Source: Aromatoleum tolulyticum (GTDB taxonomy: Bacteria > Pseudomonadota > Gammaproteobacteria > Burkholderiales > Rhodocyclaceae). From it: 64,000 bases of DNA. Location: assembly GCF_900156155.1 (NCBI RefSeq), contig NZ_FTMD01000012.1, positions 100,135 through 164,134 of the forward strand. Direction: 5' to 3'. A program made the position numbers and the translations under genes. Below are positions 1 through 7,756 of the stretch, one piece after another (within the stretch, counting starts at the first letter, position 1; every line of letters begins with the position of its first letter). Below the pieces are notes generated by a model. The model did not search any database and was not told the origin of the DNA. It saw only the letters and a program-made list of their open reading frames with translations.

Positions 1-1216
1 CCTGGACCTCGACGGATTCAAGTGGGTTAACGACACGCTCGGCCACGACGTCGGCGACGAGCTGCTGGTCGAGGTCGCGCGCCGCCTGAAGGGGTGCGTG
101 CGCGAGCAGGACACGGTGGCACGTTTGGGCGGCGACGAGTTCACGATCGTGATCGGCGATCTGCAGGACACCGAGGACCTGTGCACTGTCGGCGAGAAGG
201 TGCTGGGCGTGCTGGAGGAGCCGATCGCGCTGGCGGGTACGCGACACCAGATCTCGGGCAGCATGGGCATCACGGTGTTTCCGGACGACGGCGAGGACGT
301 GCACAGCCTGCTGCGCAACGCCGACATCGCGATGTACAAGTCCAAGCAGAATGACAAGAACCGCTTCCACTTCTACGCGCGCGAGATGCAGTGCGACGCG
401 CTCAAGCGCATGCAGATCGAGGCGGACCTGCGCATGGCGCTCGCGCACGACGAATTCACTCTCGAGTACCAGCCCATCGTTGCTGCCGACAGCGGCGAAC
501 TGTTCGGCGCCGAGGCGCTGATCCGTTGGGCGCACCCGCAGCTCGGAGCGGTGTCGCCCGCCGATTTCGTGCCGGTGGCGGAGGACAGCGGCCTGATCGT
601 GCCGATCGGTGCATGGGTGTTGCGCGAGGCGGTGCGCCAGATGCATGCCTGGCGCCTGCTCGGCCACGCCTTGCCGCATCTGGCCGTCAACGTGTCGGGG
701 GTGCAGTTCCGCGATCCGGCGCTGCCCGAGCTGGTCGCCGAGGTGATGGACGGCTACGCGGTGGCGTCGGGGGCGCTGACGCTGGAGATCTGCGAGTCGG
801 TGATGGTCGATGCCAACAGCGCTACCGAGAAGCGCATGCGTGCGCTGAAGGAACAGGGCGTCGCATATTCGCTTGACGACTTCGGCACGGGGTTTTCATC
901 GCTGTCGTACCTGAAGCGCTTTCCGGTCGATATCGTCAAGATCGACCGCAGCTTCGTGCGCGACTGCCCCGATGATCGCAGCGACGCGCATCTGGTCGCG
1001 GCCATCATCAACATGGCGCACAGCCTCGACCTGAAGGTGGTCGCGGAAGGCGTCGAAACGCAGGCGCAGGCGGATTTCCTGCGCGAGCGGGGGTGCGATT
1101 ACCTGCAGGGCTACCTGATCGCCAAACCGCTGCGCGCTGAGGCCTTCGAGGGGCTGCTGTGCCGCAGGGTGCCGCAGGCCGGTCGTGCGGGGCTCGCGCT
1201 CGCTGCGGCAGGGTGA
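1..1216 (+). CDS. GGDEF/EAL c-di-GMP turnover protein, C-terminal part (5' end outside window)
   Basis: The reading frame is open from base 2, so the start lies to the left of the window. The visible part begins inside a GGDEF domain (motif ARLGGDEF) with the inhibitory-site motif REQD five residues upstream, so it looks like an active, product-inhibited diguanylate cyclase. An EAL domain follows: GAEALIRW, LEICES, LDDFGTGFSSLSYL, VKIDRSF and AEGVET are all present, so the residues needed for phosphodiesterase activity appear intact. The protein is thus potentially bifunctional. Sensory domains at the N-terminus cannot be seen. It ends 28 bp before the convergent alanine racemase gene. Confidence 0.9.
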   Translation, partial: LDLDGFKWVNDTLGHDVGDELLVEVARRLKGCVREQDTVARLGGDEFTIVIGDLQDTEDLCTVGEKVLGVLEEPIALAGTRHQISGSMGITVFPDDGEDVHSLLRNADIAMYKSKQNDKNRFHFYAREMQCDALKRMQIEADLRMALAHDEFTLEYQPIVAADSGELFGAEALIRWAHPQLGAVSPADFVPVAEDSGLIVPIGAWVLREAVRQMHAWRLLGHALPHLAVNVSGVQFRDPALPELVAEVMDGYAVASGALTLEICESVMVDANSATEKRMRALKEQGVAYSLDDFGTGFSSLSYLKRFPVDIVKIDRSFVRDCPDDRSDAHLVAAIINMAHSLDLKVVAEGVETQAQADFLRERGCDYLQGYLIAKPLRAEAFEGLLCRRVPQAGRAGLALAAAG

Positions 1217-1244
1217 GGGGGAGAGGCCGTGTGAGGGCGCGGGT

Positions 1245-2306
1245 TCAGTCCGTGTATTCGAGGCGCACGCGCTTGACGTTGCACAGCAGCTCGTAGGAGA
1301 TCGTGTTCGCCGCCGCGGCGATGCGGTTGACGGGGACGTTGTTGCCCCACAGCTCGACGCGGCTGCCGAGCTTGGCGTCGGGCAGGTCGGTGAGGTCGAC
1401 GGTGAGCATGTCCATCGACACGCGGCCGATCAGGCGCGTGCGGATGCCGTCGACGGCGACGGGCGTGCCGTCGGGTACCGTGCGCGGATAGCCGTCGGCG
1501 TAGCCCATCGCGACGAGACCGACGCGGGTGGCGCGTTCGGCGCGGAAGCGCGCGCCGTAGCCGAGCGGGGCGCCGGCGGGAATCTCGCGGATTGCCATGA
1601 TGGCGCTCTCCAGCGTCATCACGGGACGCAGGCCGTGCGGTTCGCCGGGCATCGGGTCGGCGCCGTACAGCAGGATGCCCGGGCGCGCCCAGTCGCGATG
1701 GGCGTCGGGCCAGCCGAGGATGGCGCCGGAGTTGGCGAGGCTGCGCGGCCCGGGCAGGTCGCGCGTGGCGGAGTCGAAGGCGGCGACCTGTTCGGGCGTG
1801 GACAGGACGTGGGGTTCGTCGGCGCGCGCGAAGTGGGTCATCAGCGTGATGCTGCCGACCCGGCCGTTGTCCTTGAGGCGTTGCCACGCGGCGCGCAGCT
1901 CGTGCGGCATGAAGCCGGCGCGGTTCATGCCGCTGTTGACCTTGAGCCACACGTCCAGCGGCAGCGCTGGCTTCGCGTGGTCGATGATGCGGATCTGTTC
2001 GGCGTGATGCACGACCATCCACAGGTCGTGGCGCACGACCTCGTCGAGCTCGTCGGCAGCGAAGATGCCTTCGAGCAGCAGGATGGGCTGTTCGATGCCG
2101 GCTTCGCGCAGTTCCAGAGCTTCCTCGAGGAAGGCGACGGCGAAGCCGTCGACTTCCGGGGCGAGCGCACGTGCGCAGGCGACGGCGCCGTGGCCGTAGG
2201 CGTTGGCCTTGACGACGGCGAGTGCCCGGCCGCCGTGGCGGCTGCGGGCGAGGCGGTAGTTGTGACGCAGGGCGTCGAGGTCGATCAGGGCGCGGGCGGG
2301 TCTCAT
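1245..2306 (-). CDS. dadX: Alanine racemase, catabolic type (DadX/Alr)
   Basis: A PLP-dependent enzyme interconverting L- and D-alanine, 353 residues, normal family length. The PLP-binding lysine lies in [11 protein letters not shown] (about K33), and the conserved GYADGYPR and GRVSMDM stretches of the C-terminal half are present. The start codon overlaps the end of dadA by 4 bp (2303-2306), so the two are translationally coupled. Next to dadA and an Lrp-type regulator, the likely role is catabolic: turning L-alanine into D-alanine for oxidation. It could also serve as the only Alr for cell-wall synthesis, which this window cannot settle. Confidence 0.93.
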   Translation of the reverse strand: MRPARALIDLDALRHNYRLARSRHGGRALAVVKANAYGHGAVACARALAPEVDGFAVAFLEEALELREAGIEQPILLLEGIFAADELDEVVRHDLWMVVHHAEQIRIIDHAKPALPLDVWLKVNSGMNRAGFMPHELRAAWQRLKDNGRVGSITLMTHFARADEPHVLSTPEQVAAFDSATRDLPGPRSLANSGAILGWPDAHRDWARPGILLYGADPMPGEPHGLRPVMTLESAIMAIREIPAGAPLGYGARFRAERATRVGLVAMGYADGYPRTVPDGTPVAVDGIRTRLIGRVSMDMLTVDLTDLPDAKLGSRVELWGNNVPVNRIAAAANTISYELLCNVKRVRLEYTD

Positions 2307-3604
2307 GCGGCGGGAGAGAGGTTAAGGCCTTGTGAGCGGGAAGCCGCTACTTTGCCATAACGCGCGAGTCCCAAGTCGCGATGACGGATTGCCGGCTGGC
2401 GGCCGGTGACCAGATCGGCCACCAGTTGCCCGGAGCCGCAGGCCATCGTCCACCCCAGCGTGCCGTGGCCGGTGTTGAGGTAGAGCTGCGGAAAGGCGGT
2501 TTCGCCGACGATCGGCGTGCCGTCGGGCGTCATCGGGCGCAGGCCGGTCCAGAATTCGGCCGCGGGAAGGTCGCCGCCGCCGGGGAAGAGGTCGCCGACG
2601 ACCATTTCCAGCGTCTCGCGGCGGCGCGGGTTGAGCGCGAGGTCGAAGCCGGCGAGTTCGGCCATGCCGCCGACGCGGATGCGGTCGTCGAAGCGGGTGA
2701 TGGCGATCTTGTAGGTTTCGTCGAGCACGGTGGACACCGGCGCCTTCGCGGCGTCGACGAGCGGCACGGTGAGCGAGTAGCCCTTCACCGGATAGACGGG
2801 CAGATCGAGGCCCAGCGGGGCGAGCATCTTGCGCGAGTAGCTGCCGAGCGCGAGCACGTAGCGGTCGGCAGCGAGCACTTCGTCGCCGACCTGCACGCCG
2901 ATGACGTCGCCGCCGCCGACCAGCACTTCGCGGATGTCCTGGCCGAAGCGGAACTCGACGCCCAGTTCGCGCGCCTTGTCGGCGAGCCGCGTGGTGAACA
3001 GCTGGCAGTCGCCGGTTTCGTCGTTGGGCAGGCGCAGGCCGCCGGCGAGCTTGTCACGCACGGAGGCGAGCGCCGGTTCGGCGCCGGCGAGGGCGTCGCG
3101 GTCGAGCATCTCGAAGGGCACGCCGCATTCCTGCAGCACCTCGATGTCGCGCGCGGCGGTATCGACCTGGGCCTGGCTGCGGAAGAGCTGGAGTGTGCCG
3201 CGCGTGCGTTCCTCGTACGTGAGGCCGGTGTCGGTGCGCAGCTCGCGCAGGACGTCGCGGCTGTACTCGGACAGGCGCATCATGCGTTCCTTGTTCACGG
3301 CGTAGCGCCCGGCGGAGCAGTTCTTCAGCATCTCGGCCATCCAGCGCAGCTGGAACAGGCTGCCGTCGGCACGGATCGCGAGCGGTGCGTGGCGCTGGAA
3401 CAGCCACTTGAGCGCCTTCAGCGGAATGCCGGGCGCGGCCCACGGCGTGGAGTAGCCCGGTGAGACCTGGCCCGCGTTGGCGTAGCTGGTTTCGAGCGCG
3501 GGGGCGGGCTGGCGGTCGATGACCGTGACCTGGGCGCCGCTGCGGGCGAGGTAGTACGCGGTGGTGGTGCCGACGACGCCGCTGCCGAGGACGAGTACGC
3601 GCAT
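2303..3604 (-). CDS. dadA: D-amino acid dehydrogenase, small subunit (DadA)
   Basis: An FAD-dependent, membrane-associated dehydrogenase that oxidises D-alanine and other D-amino acids to 2-oxo acids and passes electrons to the respiratory chain. The 433-residue length fits DadA. The N-terminal dinucleotide-binding motif [16 protein letters not shown], the following [18 protein letters not shown] stretch, and the C-terminal [17 protein letters not shown]-binding segment are all family signatures. It is the first gene of a dadA-dadX operon transcribed away from the lrp-type gene, the same arrangement as dadRAX in pseudomonads. Confidence 0.95.
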   Translation of the reverse strand: MRVLVLGSGVVGTTTAYYLARSGAQVTVIDRQPAPALETSYANAGQVSPGYSTPWAAPGIPLKALKWLFQRHAPLAIRADGSLFQLRWMAEMLKNCSAGRYAVNKERMMRLSEYSRDVLRELRTDTGLTYEERTRGTLQLFRSQAQVDTAARDIEVLQECGVPFEMLDRDALAGAEPALASVRDKLAGGLRLPNDETGDCQLFTTRLADKARELGVEFRFGQDIREVLVGGGDVIGVQVGDEVLAADRYVLALGSYSRKMLAPLGLDLPVYPVKGYSLTVPLVDAAKAPVSTVLDETYKIAITRFDDRIRVGGMAELAGFDLALNPRRRETLEMVVGDLFPGGGDLPAAEFWTGLRPMTPDGTPIVGETAFPQLYLNTGHGTLGWTMACGSGQLVADLVTGRQPAIRHRDLGLARYGKVAASRSQGLNLSPAA

Positions 3605-3738
3605 GACTGACTCCGTGGATTCCGGTGCATTGAATATCGCCAGTCTAGTGATGGTTTGATAGTGAAATTCACTTGAATTTGCGTGTTTAATGGTGAATTG
3701 CCGTATATTCGGGCGGTGTTTTCCTCCGAGATAGTGAA
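3605..3738. promoter_or_regulatory. Divergent dadA/lrp control region with repeated Lrp-like motifs
   Basis: This 134-bp region is clearly more AT-rich than its surroundings. It holds a perfect 11-bp palindrome GTGAAATTCAC (3662-3672). The 11-bp sequence GATAGTGAAAT occurs twice in direct orientation, at 3658-3668 and 3730-3740; the second copy covers the ATG of the regulator. This fits autoregulation and control of dadA by the Lrp-type protein, which is inferred rather than shown. Confidence 0.5.
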
Positions 3739-4203
3739 ATGCGCGAACTCGACCGCATCGACCGCCGCATCCTCGATCTGCTGCAGAAGGATGGCCGGAT
3801 TTCGATGACCGATCTGGCGGCGAAAATCGGCCTGTCGGCGACGCCGTGCACCGAGCGCGTGCGGCGCCTGGAGCGCGAAGGCGTGATCACCGGCTATCAC
3901 GCGCACGTGAATCCGCACGCGCTGGGCAAGAACCTGCTGGTGTTCGTCGAGATCAAGCTGTCGGCGAAGTCCTCGGAGGTGTTCGACCGCGTGAAGAAGG
4001 AGCTGAGCTTCGTGCCCGAGGTGATGGAGTGCCATCTCGTGTCGGGCGACTTCGACTACCTCGTGAAGGCGCGCATCACCGAGATGGGCGAATACCGGCG
4101 CCTGCTCGGCAACATCCTGCTCAAGCTGCCGTCGGCGGCCGAGTCGCGCAGTTACGTGGTGATGGAGGAGCTGAAGGAGACGCTGTACATCCCCGCCGAG
4201 TGA
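3739..4203 (+). CDS. Lrp/AsnC-family transcriptional regulator
   Basis: 154 residues with the standard Lrp layout: an N-terminal AsnC-type helix-turn-helix (about residues 5-60; [19 protein letters not shown], then [20 protein letters not shown]) and a C-terminal RAM ligand-binding/oligomerisation domain (about 70-150). It is divergent from dadA, so the likely job is alanine-responsive control of dadA-dadX, like DadR/Lrp in pseudomonads. No good Shine-Dalgarno sequence precedes the ATG, and one copy of a repeated GATAGTGAAAT motif covers the start codon, so DNA binding there could block expression of its own gene. Confidence 0.9.
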   Translation: MRELDRIDRRILDLLQKDGRISMTDLAAKIGLSATPCTERVRRLEREGVITGYHAHVNPHALGKNLLVFVEIKLSAKSSEVFDRVKKELSFVPEVMECHLVSGDFDYLVKARITEMGEYRRLLGNILLKLPSAAESRSYVVMEELKETLYIPAE

Positions 4204-4210
4204 TCGCGCT

Positions 4211-4936
4211 TCAGATCAGGCCGGGGATTTCGGGACGGAACAGCGAGTCCGCGATCGGGGTGTCGTACTCGACCGATTCGATCACCGAGCGGCCGATGTA
4301 GCGGCCCATCGCGTAGTGGTGTTCGACGGCGGCGTAGAGGCGGCCGTCCGTGGTGCGGAAGTCCTCGTACGCGGTACCGAACACCATCTCGCTGCCGCCC
4401 AGGTGGGTGAGGATGCCGCGCGAGCGCAGGATGCGCCCGGATTCGGGATCGACTTCGGCGACCACGCGCAGGTTGTCGCCGAGCGGCATCTCGACGAAGT
4501 GCAGGCGCACGTCGCCGATACGGTGCTCGCCGCCGTCGCGTAGTTGCTCGCGTGCCGCAAGCAGGTTCCACGGCAGGGCGACGCGTGCTGCCTGCAGGAT
4601 CAGCGCGCCGCGGAAGGCTTCGCTCATCGGCTTGCTGCTTTGCCAGGCCGCCGAGCCGTCGATGATGCGGGTCTCGACGCCGGAACGGTAGCGGATCTCG
4701 ATGCGGAAGCGTTCGGCGCCGCGGTAGGCGCGCAGGAGCGTGCCCTCGCCACGGCTGTGCGAGAGCGTGCGTCCGCGCTGCAGGATGGAGTTCGGCTGCG
4801 TGACCGTGCCGTAGGCGCGCTCGATGCGTTCAAGCAGCGGTCCGAGCTCGCCCGCGCCTGCCGTGCCGGCGAAGGCCAGCACCGCCGCGGCGAGGAGCAG
4901 CCGCAGCCAGGATGCAGGGCCGGACCCGCAGCGCAT
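4211..4936 (-). CDS. Exported LolA-like protein of unknown function
   Basis: 241 residues with an N-terminal signal peptide (hydrophobic LLLAAAVLAFAGTAGA, cleavage probably near residue 28). The rest alternates short beta-rich segments, including FRIEIRYRSGVETRIIDGSA and LRVVAEVDPESGRILRSRG, which resemble the outer-membrane lipoprotein carrier (LolA)/sorting fold, but true LolA identity is not supported. It is probably periplasmic. It starts 4 bp after the EF-hand gene on the same strand, so the two form an operon. No function is assigned. Confidence 0.6.
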   Translation of the reverse strand: MRCGSGPASWLRLLLAAAVLAFAGTAGAGELGPLLERIERAYGTVTQPNSILQRGRTLSHSRGEGTLLRAYRGAERFRIEIRYRSGVETRIIDGSAAWQSSKPMSEAFRGALILQAARVALPWNLLAAREQLRDGGEHRIGDVRLHFVEMPLGDNLRVVAEVDPESGRILRSRGILTHLGGSEMVFGTAYEDFRTTDGRLYAAVEHHYAMGRYIGRSVIESVEYDTPIADSLFRPEIPGLI

Positions 4937-4940
4937 CGCC

Positions 4941-5261
4941 CTATTCCTTTTTCCAGCGGTCGTGGCCGATGAATTCTTGCCAGTCGAGGAAGCCGTCGCG
5001 GTTCTTGTCGAGTTGGTCGAAATTCTCGCTCAGGTAGGGGGAGCGGTCCTTGACCTCCTCGCGTGCGAGCTTGCCGTCCTTGTCGGCGTCGGCGCTGTCG
5101 AAGCGCTCGATGGCCTTCTGGCGCGCGGCGCGGCCGACCTCGCCGAGGCGGTCGTCGCGGTCGAGCGAGGGGATGCGCGACTGGGCGGCCGCGCTCAGGG
5201 GGATGGCCAAGGGGGCGGCCAGCGCGAGCGCGAGCAGGAAGGGGTGGGCTGGGGAGTTCAT
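4941..5261 (-). CDS. Exported EF-hand calcium-binding protein
   Basis: 106 residues. A signal peptide (LLALALAAPLAIPLSAAAQ) is followed by two EF-hand loops: DSADADKDGKLAREE and DQLDKNRDGFLDWQEF, both with the acidic 1-3-5-12 ligand pattern. It is expected to be a small periplasmic calcium-binding protein. It is the first gene of a two-gene operon with the LolA-like protein, and both are transcribed away from the porin. Its partner and role are unknown. Confidence 0.8.
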   Translation of the reverse strand: MNSPAHPFLLALALAAPLAIPLSAAAQSRIPSLDRDDRLGEVGRAARQKAIERFDSADADKDGKLAREEVKDRSPYLSENFDQLDKNRDGFLDWQEFIGHDRWKKE

Positions 5262-5664
5262 GATCGTTTGACGCTGGGGCGGAGAACTGCGCCGGTGTGC
5301 GGTGGACGCCGGGTGTCGGAAGGATGTTCCGCCAAATCGCCCGCGCTGGCAATTGCGAACGGGCGAATTTCCCCGGCGGGGAAAGTTGCAGGTGCTCCAC
5401 CCTGCAACACCTGTGTCGTCGGCCGTTCGCGCGCTGTGTCAAAGCGGATCACTTTTGTGTGGCGATATGGGAGTAATCCGTAGCGAAAATCGCTAAAAAC
5501 GCGGTCAAAGTGCAGCAATCCGGAATTGGCCCGGAGTTTGCGAAGTGCGCCCAGGCCCGCCCACCGGCGCGGCTGTACGCACCGGTTGTAGCCCTGCGGG
5601 ACAGGGGCGCAGGGGCGGAACGCAAACAAACAAGGCAGCAAAACCAGAGGCCAAGGAGGAAACA
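5262..5664. promoter_or_regulatory. 403-bp divergent intergenic region with three perfect hairpins, upstream of the porin
   Basis: No convincing gene is seen here. Three perfect inverted repeats are present: TTTCCCC-GGC-GGGGAAA (5368-5384), immediately followed by GTTGCAGG/CCTGCAAC arms (5385-5408), and TAGCGA-AAA-TCGCTA (5481-5495). The first two touch each other and could form a double stem-loop in a leader transcript or mark protein binding. The porin ribosome-binding site, AAGGAGGA, is at 5653-5660. Confidence 0.5.
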
Positions 5665-6843
5665 ATGACTATTCGTGCAAAATCGGGTGTGCTGAAGCGG
5701 ACGGCGATGGCGGGCGCACTGTGCGCGCTGGGGTTGGGGCAGGCCCACGCGGTGAGCTTCTCGCAGGGCGACTCGACGATCGACATCAACGGGACGATCA
5801 ACGGTTTCTATTCGAGCCGCACGCAGGAGGTGGACGGGGTCAAGACGCGCGAATCGGCGCTGACCAACGGCCTGCTGCCGGGCTGGATCAACTTCGTGTT
5901 CACGACCAAGGTCGAGGGGCTGGACATCAAGGCGCATGTCGGCTTCGCGCCCGGCATCAACGACAAGTCGGACGTCGTCGGCCTGCCGACGAATCCGGGC
6001 TGCGGCGGGGCGAGCGGCTGTGACAGCCCCTTCTCGCAGATCGACACGCGCAACCTGTACTTCCAGTTCGGCGCGCCGGACTGGGGCACCGTGAAGCTCG
6101 GTCGCGACATCGGGCTGTTCGGGCAGAAGATCATCCTCTCCGACATGACCCTGCTGGGCCTGGGCGGCAACAGCTACGCGGCGACGCCGTTTAACACCAC
6201 CTTCGGCATGATCGGCCACGGCTACATGTACACCGGCTTCCAGCCGCAGATCACCTACACGACGCCGACGATGGGCGGCTTCTCGGCATCGGCGGGCATC
6301 TTCGACCCGAACAAGTTCGCCGGCGACGAGACCAAGGATCCGGGCTTCCAGGCGATGCTGAACTACGACTGGAAGGCGGGCGCGAGCACCACCGGTTCGC
6401 TGTGGGCGGGCTATGTCCATCAGGGCACCAGCGGCGACGGCAGCTTCGACGCCAACGGCTACGAGCTCGGCGCGAAGATCGGCATCGGCAACTTCGAGGC
6501 GGTGGCCTACGGCTTCGACGCGAAGGGGTTGGGACTGTCGACGGTCGGCGCGCTGTACTTCTCGCCCTTCGAGAAGACCAAGGGCAAGGGCTACTTCGTG
6601 CAGGGTACGTACAAGTTCGGCAAGACCAAGGTGGGCCTGAACTACGGCGAAAACCGCGACAGCAGCGGGCTGCTGACCGAGACCAACAAGTTCCGCTCGG
6701 CGACCCTCGGCGTGTACCACAGCCTGAACAAGTACATCACGCTGGTGGCCGAGTACAACCGCGAGAAGGGCACGGGCGCGGACATCTTCCCGGGCGACCT
6801 GAAGACCCGCACGATCTCGTTGGGCGGCATCCTGTTCTTCTGA
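5665..6843 (+). CDS. Outer-membrane porin
   Basis: 392 residues starting at the ATG 4 bp after AAGGAGGA; longer upstream frames are rejected because this codon has both a strong ribosome-binding site and a clean signal peptide (MAGALCALGLGQAHA). The mature protein is rich in alternating aromatic/polar beta-strands (for example NLYFQFGAPDWGTVKLGRD and KGYFVQGTYKFGKTKVGLNY) and ends in phenylalanine after GGILFF, the usual beta-barrel assembly signal. It is a general diffusion-type porin of betaproteobacteria; its solute preference is unknown. A stem-loop follows the gene at 6860-6888. Confidence 0.88.
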   Translation: MTIRAKSGVLKRTAMAGALCALGLGQAHAVSFSQGDSTIDINGTINGFYSSRTQEVDGVKTRESALTNGLLPGWINFVFTTKVEGLDIKAHVGFAPGINDKSDVVGLPTNPGCGGASGCDSPFSQIDTRNLYFQFGAPDWGTVKLGRDIGLFGQKIILSDMTLLGLGGNSYAATPFNTTFGMIGHGYMYTGFQPQITYTTPTMGGFSASAGIFDPNKFAGDETKDPGFQAMLNYDWKAGASTTGSLWAGYVHQGTSGDGSFDANGYELGAKIGIGNFEAVAYGFDAKGLGLSTVGALYFSPFEKTKGKGYFVQGTYKFGKTKVGLNYGENRDSSGLLTETNKFRSATLGVYHSLNKYITLVAEYNREKGTGADIFPGDLKTRTISLGGILFF

Positions 6844-6859
6844 GGGACGGGTGCGCAGC

Positions 6860-6888
6860 ACGCAGCCGGGTGGAGCGCCCGGTTGCGT
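6860..6888 (+). terminator. Stem-loop after the porin gene
   Basis: Arms ACGCAGCCGGG and CCCGGTTGCGT pair over 11 bp with one G-T pair around a 7-base loop, 17 bases after the porin stop. There is no T-run, so it may be a weak or factor-dependent terminator, or an mRNA-stabilising end. Confidence 0.5.
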
Positions 6889-6965
6889 GACGCCCCCTTG
6901 GCGGAAGCTCCGTGGGCGGTATCGGGTAGCTCGCAGGCTGCAGGTGGGCCTGCAGGGAATCCCGA

Positions 6966-6971
6966 TATAAT
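6966..6971 (+). promoter_or_regulatory. Probable -10 element of torR
   Basis: A perfect TATAAT 66 bp upstream of the regulator start. No good -35 is seen at normal spacing, so activator dependence is possible. It is followed at once by the inverted repeat TCGGACGC (6971-6978) / GCGTCCGA (6995-7002), which would lie near the transcription start. Confidence 0.4.
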
Positions 6972-7036
6972 CGGACGCGCGTCGCATTGACGCTGCGTCC
7001 GATGTTCCGTCCATCCTTACCGTTGTCCCGCCGACC

Positions 7037-7756
7037 TTGATCGAGAATCGACCCGCCAGACTCCTTGTCGTCGATGATGATCCGGTGACCCGCGCCCGGC
7101 TCGAGGCGTATTTCGCCAACGAGGGCTACGAGGTGCTGGCCGCGTCGAACGGCGAGGACATGTGGCGCACCCTGCACAGCGAGCCGATCGACGTCGTGCT
7201 GCTCGACGTCGGCCTGCCGGGCAAGGACGGGCTGGAGCTCGCGCGGGAACTGCGTGCCCACGATGAGCGCCTCGGCATCATCCTCGTGACCGGGCGCAGC
7301 GACGACATCGACAAGATCGTCGGTCTCGAATCGGGTGCCGACGATTACGTCACCAAGCCTTTCAATTCGCGCGAACTGCTCGCGCGCGTGAAGATCGTCC
7401 TGCGCGGCAACCGCAACCGCCCCGCGGCGCAGGAATCCAATGCCTACCGCTTCGGCCGCTGGACGCTGGAGATCGGCCATCGGCGCCTGGTCGGCAGCGA
7501 CGGCAGCCGGGAGAGCCTGACCCGCGGCGAGTTCGAGCTGCTGGCGAGCTTCGTGCGCCGGCCGGGCGTGGTGCTGAGCCGCGACCGCCTGATGCAGACC
7601 GTGAGCCACCGCGCCTGGGATCCCAACGACCGCACGATCGACGTGCTGATCTCGCGCCTGCGCGAGAAGCTTGAGGACGATCCCAAGACGCCGGAGCTGA
7701 TCGTGACGGTGCGCGGCGAGGGCTATCTGTTCGCGGGCGACGTCACGTCCGTCTAG
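7037..7756 (+). CDS. torR: OmpR-family response regulator, TorR-like
   Basis: 239 residues with a TTG start; no ATG or GTG upstream of the receiver domain fits. The receiver domain (about 1-125) has the acidic triad DDD, phospho-acceptor D57 in VLLDVGLPG and the lysine in TKPF. A winged-helix OmpR/PhoB domain (about 140-235) follows, with DPNDRTIDVLISRLREKL. It ends tail-to-tail with the TorS-like kinase, the stop codons overlapping by 4 bp (7753-7756). With TorS-, TorT- and Tor-type reductase genes next door, the likely role is induction of the reductase. Confidence 0.85.
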   Translation: MIENRPARLLVVDDDPVTRARLEAYFANEGYEVLAASNGEDMWRTLHSEPIDVVLLDVGLPGKDGLELARELRAHDERLGIILVTGRSDDIDKIVGLESGADDYVTKPFNSRELLARVKIVLRGNRNRPAAQESNAYRFGRWTLEIGHRRLVGSDGSRESLTRGEFELLASFVRRPGVVLSRDRLMQTVSHRAWDPNDRTIDVLISRLREKLEDDPKTPELIVTVRGEGYLFAGDVTSV

